NCBI GenBank assembly: GCA_020053595.1
Contig: JAGVMV010000033.1
Coordinates: forward strand, 1-56,000
DNA length: 56,000 nucleotides
From: Thermoleophilia bacterium
GTDB lineage: Bacteria; Actinomycetota; Thermoleophilia; BMS3ABIN01
Reading direction: 5' to 3'
A program made the translations under genes and the position numbers. Positions 44,886-53,303 of this stretch are shown one piece after another; positions within the stretch are counted from its first letter, which is position 1, and each line of letters begins with the position of its first letter. The notes under the pieces were generated by a model that saw only the letters and a program-made list of their open reading frames with translations, was not told the origin of the DNA and searched no databases.

Positions 44886-45332
44886 CTACATTGAGGGCCA
44901 GAGGCCGGGCGGCGTCTTGTCCTGCCAATTGACTGACAGTGCATGGCCGATTTCTTTTACCGTCCAGACACCATTTTCCTGTGACAGAAGAACATCCTTG
45001 CCGGCAGCGCCGCTGTTATTCTCCACACCGATCAGGGCCCAGCCGGAAATCACATTTGGACCCCAGACGACGTTGGCGCCGCTGCCATCGCCATAATCGC
45101 GCTCAAAAGCAGCGAGCGCCGCGTCGGTGACCGCCGGAACCGCAGATTCGTCGACATTGGGCATGATCGGCCCACTGTCAGTAACGGTCGATTGCCGGAC
45201 GGTTGAAGCCCTTGTTGCCGTAGCCTGATAAGTTTCTGTGCCGGTTACGGGTACAGAATTACCGCCGCATCCTGCAAGCGATCCCGCGAGCAAAATCAGC
45301 GCCAGCAATAAGATGGTCCCCGGAATTCTCAT
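44886..45332 (-). CDS. lipoprotein, secreted
   Basis: 148 residues, GGGGAAG before the ATG. Signal peptide with lipobox LAGC (Cys at about 22), a Thr/Ser-rich spacer, then a small C-terminal domain (AALAAFERDYGDGSGANVVW, LIGVENNSGAAGKDVLLSQE) with WTVKEIGH near the end. Function unknown. Confidence 0.8.
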   Translation of the reverse strand: MRIPGTILLLALILLAGSLAGCGGNSVPVTGTETYQATATRASTVRQSTVTDSGPIMPNVDESAVPAVTDAALAAFERDYGDGSGANVVWGPNVISGWALIGVENNSGAAGKDVLLSQENGVWTVKEIGHALSVNWQDKTPPGLWPSM

Positions 45333-45377
45333 GTTCTTCCCCGCGGTTGTTGTACCGTTGGAGAAGAGGATATCCCT

Positions 45378-45913
45378 TTATCCGGACAAAGCCAAATGGC
45401 CGTCACTCGTGGGAGGCGCTTCGGGGAAGTAATAACGGGCGCCGGTCACGTCCACACATGTGACATATGTAAGCGCCCTGAAGGAAGATACACCTTGCGG
45501 AATCTGGTAGACAATCGTCGCCGGTTTGCTCTCACCAGGACCCAGAGTGCCGAGGCAGTGCCGAGGCTCACCGGCATCGCTGTGCTTGCCGGTGAGCCTG
45601 AAACCGTTTTCCTTCGAGAAGCGGTGCAGCTTCTCTATGGTGGGGCCTTCGGCGGAATATGGGCCGATATGCATGATCTGAACCGCCTTGCCTTCGGCAA
45701 ACCTCTTGAACTTCAGCCTGGCGAGACCCGGAGAATCTTTTTTCTCACGCAGCTCCGCTTTTGCCTTGCTCACATCGGCCGCAGTGACTTCATCCGGCTG
45801 GGCGATCATCACCCGCCATTGCCAGGCATCTCGACGATCACCGGTTTCTTCGCGGATGGTTTGTAGGATTCTTTCAGTTCCCGGGTGAGATCGATTTTTG
45901 TCGCCGTGGCCAT
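45378..45913 (-). pseudogene. deleted GyrI-like protein with chimeric 3' end
   Basis: A strong AAAGGAGG and ATG (45913) begin a GyrI-like (SbmC) small-molecule-binding protein (MATATKIDLTRELKESY, KKPVIVEMP). At about 45,825 the frame shifts into the protein's later part (DAWQWRVMIAQPDEVTAADV, FAEGKAVQIMHIGPYSAEGP), so an internal segment of perhaps 60-70 codons has been lost (inference from relatives). After RLTGKH (about 45,590) the sequence stops being GyrI-like and continues as a stretch similar to the C-terminus of the 53,304-54,845 phosphatase (shared LGT-G, FRA-TYVTC-D). Two rearrangements have destroyed the gene. Confidence 0.8.
45547..45599. repeat. tandem and inverted repeat at the chimeric junction
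   Basis: An 11-bp tandem repeat (GTGCCGAGGCA, GTGCCGAGGCT at 45547-45568) runs into a perfect 12-bp inverted repeat (AGGCTCACCGGC 45564-45575 / GCCGGTGAGCCT 45588-45599). Both lie where the GyrI-like sequence changes to the phosphatase-like end, as expected at a replication-slippage or template-switch breakpoint. Confidence 0.8.
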
Positions 45914-45995
45914 TTTTTCCTCCTTTCCGCGATAGCGGTGCCATGTTTTTCCCGCTTGGCGTTATTCTAACACCGCCCATGGTATCCTTTATGCC

Positions 45996-46691
45996 ATGCG
46001 CAAGGTGATGGTGATTCAGCATATCGGTTGCGAGCCCCTGGGGCTGTTTGCCGAAGAGGCCGCGGGTCTCGCCGAGTTCAGGTATGTTCGTCCATTCGAG
46101 GGCGAGCCGATCCCTGATTCGCTGGCCGGGTGGGACGGCCTGATTATCCTCGGCGGCCCCATGGCCGTCTACAAACCGGATGAAAACCTCTATCTGAGCG
46201 ATGAGCTCAGGCTCATCGCCGGGGCGATCAAGGAAGACTTTCCCTTGCTGGGGATCTGCCTGGGCTCACAGCTTATCGCCGCAGCCAGTGGCGCGGCTGT
46301 TTACCCAGGGCCACAAAGGGAGGCTGGCTGGGGCGAGGTGGTCTTGACCGAAGCTGCCGGGAAAGACCCCCTGTTCGCCGGACTGCCTTCGCCATTGCCG
46401 GTATTCCAGCTGCATGGCGACACGTTCGACCTGCCCGCGGGCGCCGTGCGACTGGCCACAAGCGATTTTTATGCCAACCAGGCATTCAGGTTGGGGAATA
46501 ACATCTACGGCCTGCAATTCCACGTCGAAGTCACGAGCGGCCTGGTGAAAGAATGGGCCGGATTCTACGAAGATTACATTGCGGGAGCGGGGATATCGCC
46601 GAACAGCCTGCTGGAAGACCTGACGCCCAGGAGCGAATCACTGCGGCCGGTCGCCTCGTGGATGATCACCCGATTTCTACGGCTGGGTTGA
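45996..46691 (+). CDS. class I glutamine amidotransferase (GMP-synthase-like)
   Basis: 231 residues. The catalytic triad is visible: Cys in GICLGSQLIAAA, His and Glu in LQFHVEVTSG; DGLIILGGPMAVY and FQLHGDTFDLPAGA are typical of stand-alone GATase-1 proteins annotated as GMP synthase-like. No synthetase partner is encoded nearby. TATCCT ends 7 nt before the ATG without a ribosome-binding site, so it may be leaderless, though no good -35 box is seen. Confidence 0.88.
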   Translation: MRKVMVIQHIGCEPLGLFAEEAAGLAEFRYVRPFEGEPIPDSLAGWDGLIILGGPMAVYKPDENLYLSDELRLIAGAIKEDFPLLGICLGSQLIAAASGAAVYPGPQREAGWGEVVLTEAAGKDPLFAGLPSPLPVFQLHGDTFDLPAGAVRLATSDFYANQAFRLGNNIYGLQFHVEVTSGLVKEWAGFYEDYIAGAGISPNSLLEDLTPRSESLRPVASWMITRFLRLG

Positions 46692-46721
46692 CCCGGGTTC
46701 AATCTTAACTGGAATGCCGGG

Positions 46722-49700
46722 TTATTTGCTGACCATTCCATGTATGACCATCAATACTTCGGTAAGTGAATATGGCTTACGCATCAAACGGTAGCCGCGA
46801 TCGCTAATCGCCTTCTGGTCCATGGCTTCGCTGTAACCACTGGCAAGCAGAGCTTCCAGCCCTGGCTTCCTTTTTTTCAGATTGTCGACCAGCCAGACAC
46901 CGTCTTGCCCCGGCAGGACAACATCGCTGAAGACCAGGTCGATCCTGCCTTCCTCCCGCTCGAATAGTTCCAGCGCGGATTCAGCGTCCGCGGCCTGGAA
47001 AACCTGATAACCATGATCCTCCAGGGTCTTATTTACCATCTTCCTGATATCATCCTCGTCCTCAACCAGCAGGATTCTTTCACCATGTCCAGCGACCTCG
47101 CCAATTGGTATTTTCTCCGACTTCTCCTGGACCGGCGCGACGTGCACCACGGGAAGATAAATCTTGAATGTGGTACCCACACCTGACATGCTGTCGACAT
47201 CTATCCAGCCGCCGTGCTGGGTGATAATGCCATAAACCACGGAGAGTCCCAAGCCGGTGCCCTTGCCTGATCCCTTGGTGCTGAAAAAAGGCTCGAAGAT
47301 GTGCGACAGGACATCGGGGTCCATTCCCACACCGTTGTCCGAGACCGACAATTCCACGAACTCACGCAGCGTTTTTTCCGGCTTCACCTTCACGAATCCC
47401 GGCTCGATGACTACATTCCCGGTACTGATGGTGATGACACCACCTTGGGGCATGGCGTCACGGGCATTTACCGCCAGATTCATGAGAACCTGCTCCAAAT
47501 GGCTAGTGTCGGCGCTGATCGTTCTGAGATCATCTGTCAGCTCGGTTTTGATCTCATACTGCTCGCCGATCAGGCGGCCCAACATCTTGAGCAGGTCAGA
47601 AACTACCCGGTTCAGGCTCACCGGTTTCAGATCGATGCTCTCCCTGCGGCTGAAAAGCAGCAGCTGCCGCGTCAGGTTGGCGGCGCGATTGCCCGAAGCC
47701 CTCGCCTCAATCAGATCATTGCTGGCCGGGCTTCCTTCCGGCAGATTCATGGCAGCTAGGTCGATGTACCCCTGGATGGCGGTCAGGAAGTTGTTGAAAT
47801 CGTGGGCGATGCCGCCGGCGAGCCTGCCGATGCTCTCCATCTTCTGGGCCTGCATCAACTGCTGCTCCAGCTGCCGGTGCGCGGTCAGATCCCTCATGAT
47901 GCCTCTAAAGGAGATTATCTTGCCGCTTTCATCCCTCACGACGCTTGCCGTGATCGATACCACTAGCGGCTCGCCATCCCTGCGCTTCAATTTGAGCTCG
48001 TAATTTTTCACAAACCCCTGCTGCTTCAGGGTCTGCACATAGACATCGCGGTCTTCCGGATTCATATACAATTCATCAGCGGAATCCAGCGCCTGTAGCT
48101 CCTCTCTGGACGAGTATCCCAGCATCTCGACGCCGGCGGGATTTATGTCCTCAATCTTTCCTCCAGGCTTGTTTATGATGATGCCATCCTTTGACTCCTC
48201 GAAGAGGCTGCGGTATTTCTCCTCGCTCCTGATGGTGGCCTCTTCCGACTGGATCCGTTCGGTCACATTGAGAAGCGTGAAGATAAGAGATGCCACCGCC
48301 CCGTCCTCGTCTTTGATGGGCACCAGGCTCCAGTCCCAGTAGCTCACGCCGCGCTCAGGGTTCTCCTCGTACTGAAATGGTCTGGCGATGGCAAAATGTG
48401 GCTCGCCTGTCTCGACCACCCGTCTGAAGATCTCTTCGTTTTCCTTGTTCGGGTAGAGTTCGAAGTGTTTTTTCCCCGGGAAAAATGATGGCTCTTTCTC
48501 ATCTGCATTGGCGTACGCCCGGTTGACCCTGATAAAGTTGAGTTGGGGATCAAGCAGCGCTACCATCATGTGCGTGTGGTCGAAGATCGTCTCGAGCAGC
48601 CGATGGGCCTCGCTCAGCTCCTTCTCGGCCCGGACCCGATCACTTACATCGAAGATAATGCCGTCGATGAAAAGCGGCTCGCCATCGGGACCGCTCACAG
48701 GTTTGCCTTGTTCCATCAGATAGCGTATGTCCCCATCCTTGCGCCTGATGCGGTATTCAACCGAGAAGGGCTGGAGCTGGGACACGGCGTTGCGCACCGC
48801 GACCGTCACCCGTTCGTGGTCTTCCTCAAGGATCAGCGGGTCGATGGAACAGACCTCGCCCACCATCAGTTCCTCGGCCGAGAACCCGGTGATGTCTTTT
48901 GCCGCCTTGTTGAAGAACTGCATGCGGTTGTTCTCACGAAGGTACACCCGGTAGACGATTCCGGGAAGGTTCTCCGCAAGAGCGTGATACGCCAGCTCGC
49001 TCTCCCGCAGAGCCGCTTCGGCCCGCTCCCGGTCCACCAGGCTTGCCAGCAGGCGCTCGGTCTCGACAAAGCCTCTCTGATTCTCGGCTTCCAGGAACTC
49101 GTCGGGCGGCACGTAATAGAAATTCTTGCAGACAGTGGTCCCATAGATGACCAGGGGGTGCGTACGGATCACATTGACTATTATCTCCGGGTCGAAGCGG
49201 TTGCGATTGTACTGGCATATGGCAAGACAGTCATACTCCGGGATAAAATAGTTGAGCTTGGCCTCATACTCGATCAGCCTCTCGCTGCCGGGGTCTCCGC
49301 CCAGCATCCAGGTCATCTCCCCCGTCACCCTGAGTGCGCTGTATCCGTCGGCCTTGGCGGCGGTTATCGCTTCCTTGAGAAAATCGATCATCCAGTCCGG
49401 GTCGAAACGGTCCTCCTTCAGGTAAGCCTCGCGCTTGGTAATGACTGATAGGGCTCCCGAATTAACGGCGGTGTCAACGTCGATGCCCTGCGTCCGCATA
49501 GCTTCCATCACGGTTGCCACCGTGTTGTCGTCAGCGATATAGACACAGCGCTCACCCCGCTCCAGCCCGATTTTCATAAACGGGATGACCGCAGCGAGCT
49601 GCTCTTCCCTGGACTCATATATCAGGCACAGATGATCGTGCACTTCCAGCTTCTCAAGAGCCTCTGACAGGTTTTTTTTATCGTCTTGTAGTTGATACAT
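46722..49700 (-). CDS. MEDS-PAS-PAS-PAS hybrid histidine kinase with C-terminal receiver
   Basis: 992 residues, soluble. MEDS domain at about 10-215 (HDHLCLIYESREEQLAAVIP, ICQYNRNRFD), which in DcmR-type regulators senses small C1-type ligands. Three PAS domains at about 230-355, 365-490 and 495-620. H-box (GRLAGGIAHDFNNFLTAI, His about 643), N-box (MNLAVNARDAM), G-boxes DNGVGMDP and [15 protein letters not shown]-terminal receiver (LLVEDEDDIR, Asp in LVFSDVVLPGQDG, Lys in RKPYSL). It is the only intact kinase of its cluster; the Rcp1-type receiver is upstream. Confidence 0.93.
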   Translation of the reverse strand: MYQLQDDKKNLSEALEKLEVHDHLCLIYESREEQLAAVIPFMKIGLERGERCVYIADDNTVATVMEAMRTQGIDVDTAVNSGALSVITKREAYLKEDRFDPDWMIDFLKEAITAAKADGYSALRVTGEMTWMLGGDPGSERLIEYEAKLNYFIPEYDCLAICQYNRNRFDPEIIVNVIRTHPLVIYGTTVCKNFYYVPPDEFLEAENQRGFVETERLLASLVDRERAEAALRESELAYHALAENLPGIVYRVYLRENNRMQFFNKAAKDITGFSAEELMVGEVCSIDPLILEEDHERVTVAVRNAVSQLQPFSVEYRIRRKDGDIRYLMEQGKPVSGPDGEPLFIDGIIFDVSDRVRAEKELSEAHRLLETIFDHTHMMVALLDPQLNFIRVNRAYANADEKEPSFFPGKKHFELYPNKENEEIFRRVVETGEPHFAIARPFQYEENPERGVSYWDWSLVPIKDEDGAVASLIFTLLNVTERIQSEEATIRSEEKYRSLFEESKDGIIINKPGGKIEDINPAGVEMLGYSSREELQALDSADELYMNPEDRDVYVQTLKQQGFVKNYELKLKRRDGEPLVVSITASVVRDESGKIISFRGIMRDLTAHRQLEQQLMQAQKMESIGRLAGGIAHDFNNFLTAIQGYIDLAAMNLPEGSPASNDLIEARASGNRAANLTRQLLLFSRRESIDLKPVSLNRVVSDLLKMLGRLIGEQYEIKTELTDDLRTISADTSHLEQVLMNLAVNARDAMPQGGVITISTGNVVIEPGFVKVKPEKTLREFVELSVSDNGVGMDPDVLSHIFEPFFSTKGSGKGTGLGLSVVYGIITQHGGWIDVDSMSGVGTTFKIYLPVVHVAPVQEKSEKIPIGEVAGHGERILLVEDEDDIRKMVNKTLEDHGYQVFQAADAESALELFEREEGRIDLVFSDVVLPGQDGVWLVDNLKKRKPGLEALLASGYSEAMDQKAISDRGYRLMRKPYSLTEVLMVIHGMVSK

Positions 49701-49775
49701 GGTCTCCCGATCGCTGAACCGGTCAACAAGTCAGCGCTGTTCGTTATCACTCGGCGGAAGTTTTACCACAGTCAG

Positions 49776-50189
49776 CTAAAAATGTTCGATTGACTTGACC
49801 ACTTCCATGAACTGATCCAGGTTGATGGGTTTGGCGATGTAACAGTTCGCTTGCAGGTCATAGGTCTTGATTATGTCAGCCTCGGCATTCGAGGAAGTAA
49901 GAATCACGGCGGGGAGGCGCCTCAGTGACGGGTCCTGCTTGATATCGGCCAGCAGCTCACGCCCGTCTTTTTTGGGCAGATTCAGATCCAGTAGTATCAG
50001 ATCCGGATCAGGCTTGTCCGCGAATCGCCCCTTACGCTTGAGATATGAGAGCGCTTCCACTCCGTCCTCGGCTACATCCAGCGCGTTCAGCACCTTGGCC
50101 TCTTTCAGGATCTCCACCGTCAACCTGACATCTCCAGGATTGTCCTCCACCAGCAGAATGTGAACCGGCTCAGCTGTGTTGTGTCCCAT
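49776..50189 (-). CDS. Rcp1-type single-domain response regulator
   Basis: 137 residues from ATG at 50189 with GGGAG upstream. Receiver motifs: ILLVEDNPGDVRLT, Asp in LILLDLNLPKKDG, Ser/Thr in VILTSSNAE, Lys in YIAKPINLDQF. NPGDVRL near the start is typical of receivers that pair with phytochrome-like kinases. It begins 4 nt after the dead kinase gene, its likely original partner, so it may now be orphaned or serve the MEDS kinase. Confidence 0.9.
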   Translation of the reverse strand: MGHNTAEPVHILLVEDNPGDVRLTVEILKEAKVLNALDVAEDGVEALSYLKRKGRFADKPDPDLILLDLNLPKKDGRELLADIKQDPSLRRLPAVILTSSNAEADIIKTYDLQANCYIAKPINLDQFMEVVKSIEHF

Positions 50190-50193
50190 CGTC

Positions 50194-51166
50194 TTACTCC
50201 CTGACAGGCATTGTGATGTAGAAGACCGAGCCTCGCCCCGGCTCTGACTCGGCCCAGATGCGGCCCCCATGGCGCTCGACTATCTTCTTGCATAAAGCCA
50301 GCACCAATCCGGTGCCCTCGTAATCTTTTCTGCCGTGAACGCGCTGGAATATCACGAAGATCTTCTCCGCGTAGCCCTCTTCGAACCCTATACCGTTGTC
50401 ACTTACAGAGAATACCCATTCTGAGCCTTTTCTCACAGCGATTATATGGATTCGCGGAGCCTCGGCGCCACGGAACTTGATAGCATTGCCGATCAGGTTC
50501 TGAAACAGCTGCATGAGCTGGGTGGGATCGGCCATCAGCTCGGGCATGGCGTCATGTGTGACGACGGCGAAGCCGATAAAATCCTTTGCGTCCTCGTCCA
50601 GCTAGCCGGAGTATCTTTTCTCAAGAAGCTGCATATAGCTTGAGACCATCCTCAGTGGTTCCTGCAGGTCGTGCGAAGCCACGTAGGCGAACTGCTCGAG
50701 CTCGGCATTCGAGCGCTCCAGCTCCTGGTTGAGTTTCAGCATTCGCGCCCTTACAGCGGTCCCTACAAAATATCTCTGAGGCCAGGCACTATTTTACCTG
50801 CTCCGGTAATAAGCGCCGCTCCCAGTAAAGCCAACGCAAACCCTGCCGTGGGAGCCACCGACCGGGTGCTGCCACCATAGAGCAGCGGAGTGCCGTATAG
50901 ATACCCAAGAATAGTTACACTGCCCACCAGCACAATACAGCCAGGGACAGCGCTACAGCAAAACCTCGACACCATATCTCATGGCGTCTGCTAATATGGA
51001 AAACCAGCAATGCCAGGTTGAGGATGAAGAACAAGACAGCGGCAACCAGCGACATGCGCCCGATCGGGATGCCGTTGAGGTCTCCCTTCAAACCGAAGAG
51101 ACGCTCTTCTATGCCGGGAGCGACTCCTATGATCACCTCTATGACCATCATAAATGTCAGCACCAA
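50194..51166 (-). pseudogene. decayed membrane sensor histidine kinase
   Basis: Two membrane-protein frames (51166-50915 with VAAVLFFILNLALLVF; 50975-50763 with LYGGSTRSVAPTAGF) belong to one N-terminal sensor and are joined by a frameshift. The kinase part continues with [20 protein letters not shown] and [14 protein letters not shown], then an in-frame TAG in the codon after SG (K to stop), then a probable deletion between FIGFAV and VVTHD. The ATPase region follows ([37 protein letters not shown]). The 5' end is also missing. The gene cannot make a kinase. Confidence 0.82.
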
Positions 51167-51226
51167 AAACTATATTGATCAAGCGGGAAATAGCCCTGGC
51201 GGCCGGATTATTCGGCCAGAGTACCG

Positions 51227-52994
51227 TCAGACTTCAACCCTGTTCCTGCCGTTTCCCTTGGCTCTGTAAAGGGCGTCGTCAACTCGGGAAATAAGTTCAT
51301 CCACACTACCCACGCTTTCATCGTAGGAAGCGACACCGAGGCTTACCGTTATGTTCATTGGAGGCGCCTGCGACTCAGCAAAATCCTTTCTCTCGGTTTC
51401 CTTCCTGATACGCTCCGCAACCTCGAGCGCGCGCTCCAGCCCGGTATCCGCCAGAATCAGCAGAAATTCTTCGCCACCATAGCGAACGGCGAGATCAGTT
51501 TCCCGGACCTCGCCATCGATGATCTTCGAAAATCCAACCAGCAGGGCGTCGCCGGCCATATGACCATAGGTGTCATTAAAGCGCTTGAAATAGTCCAGAT
51601 CGATCATCACCAGAGATAAGGGCATGCCATACCTTTTTGCCATGGCAAAACCTTTATCAAGTTCGATATTCATCAGGTTGCGATTGGCCAAACCGGTCAG
51701 GGGATCGTGCAGTGAAAGCGCCTTGGTCTCTTCATAAAGCTCCGATTTTTCAATCGCGGTTCCCAGCTGATTGCCGATTGAGACAAGCAGTTCCAGTTCG
51801 TCTTCGCTGATTTCGACATCGGGTAGAGTATAAAGATAGAGCACGCCCAGAACCCTGCCGGCGACCTTGCACGGAACGACAACATGCCCATGCGGCTTCA
51901 TGCCCGGGTAGGATATCGTATGACGGCTGTCATTATTGCTGTCTCTGGATATGATGACCTCCCCGCTTTGCGCCGCCAGCCCGCACAGGCATTCACCAAC
52001 CCGGATATCTTCATGGAGAGCCAAGAACTCATCATCATGGCCCTTGTACGCCATCAGACGCAGACGATCGCCTTCGACGATAAAGATGCCCCCCCGGTTC
52101 TCGATCTTGAAAATTCCCAGGCCGGTTACCGTGTCAATGGCGCGCTCGAGGAGTTCTCGCAGGTCTATCTCGCTGCTGATGGCAGCTGTGATTTCGTACA
52201 ACGCCGAAAGGTCCCGGTTGCGCTGGAGAGTTATAGCCTCGGCGGCGGCACGCCCCAGATCACTGCGCCTCAGCCGAAGCGTTCCCAGGGCGATTCCACC
52301 AATACCCATCAACCATATCAGAGAGTATCTCAAACCCTGTTGTTGAATTGATTCATCAGCATCATGCATAAGTTCTTCGACTGGCACCGTAACGCTGATT
52401 CCGCCCCGGATATCCCCCTCCATGTATCCCTGCGAGGCATGGCACTTCAGACATGCCTTTTCTGTGACCAGCGGACGCATCAAGCGGAAATGGATATATT
52501 CTCCGGATTCTTCCATGACGCTCTGTTCTGTTGCGCCCTGCTCGATCGCTGTGAGAGCCTCAGTCTCCCAGGGGTCCGCGGCATTTTGTGGCCGAATCGG
52601 ATTCAGGCTGGTAACATGGCTTCTTGCTCCATGCGGGATTTCCACCATTTCGTTCACCTGGCGCGTCATATATGCATGCGGGATTCACCAGAGTCAGCAA
52701 CCTGCCGGACGGGGTTGTGACATCCCGCTCGGGAACATTTGCGAGATATGGATTCGGAGGAGTCTCCTCACTGGCCAGGACATAGACTCCACCACGGTCA
52801 GCATTCCAGTGGCGATATTGAATATCCTTTTCCAGCAACTTTTCCGCTTCAATATGCGCAGCGTCCTGGGCTGTATTCTTCACCTGAATGACACTCCAGG
52901 CGAAGGCGGCTCCGACAATTGCCGTCCAGGCGACGGTAAGAATCAGTGCGTATTTTATGACGTGCAGACGATCAGTCTTGACAGGTTCAGGCAA
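51227..52994 (-). pseudogene. DUF3365-GAF-GGDEF diguanylate cyclase broken by a 4-bp duplication
   Basis: Frame one (52994 to about 52680) gives a TM helix (about 13-33) and the start of a DUF3365/Tll0287-like sensor (EKLLEKDIQYRHWNADRGG, GRLLTLVNPA). Frame two (to 51227) gives the rest of the sensor with a heme-type CLKCH motif, a second TM helix, a GAF domain, and a GGDEF domain with DPLTGLANRN, DLDYFKRFND, RYGGEEFL. The frames would join as PA-YMTRQ if one GCAT (ATGCATGC run at 52672-52679) were removed, so a tandem GCAT duplication breaks it. It is phase-variable, recently dead, or a sequencing error. It would make c-di-GMP. Confidence 0.85.
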
Positions 52995-53099
52995 TCTTAG
53001 AAACTCCTTAATAAACGTGAGTACAAATGCCCTATACTATTTACCCCACTTTGTTCCGCTATAATCTGAAAACCCCTCCGAATGCAGTAATCATTGAAA

Positions 53100-53123
53100 T
53101 AAAAAAGCCGCCCGCAGGCGGCT
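53100..53123 (-). terminator. intrinsic terminator after the 5S rRNA gene
   Basis: AGCCGCC / GGCGGCT with a 4-nt loop, followed on the minus strand by six or more T. Confidence 0.85.
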
Positions 53124-53133
53124 CACATAAATT

Positions 53134-53157
53134 AGGGACACGATAAATCGTGTCCCT
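53134..53157 (-). terminator. stable hairpin directly after the 5S rRNA
   Basis: Perfect 11-bp inverted repeat AGGGACACGAT / ATCGTGTCCCT with a 2-nt loop, just 3' of the mature 5S. It may serve as a processing signal or first terminator. Confidence 0.7.
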
Positions 53158-53162
53158 TTTCA

Positions 53163-53286
<124 letters not shown>

Positions 53287-53303
53287 GGCTGCTCCCCGTT
53301 CGG

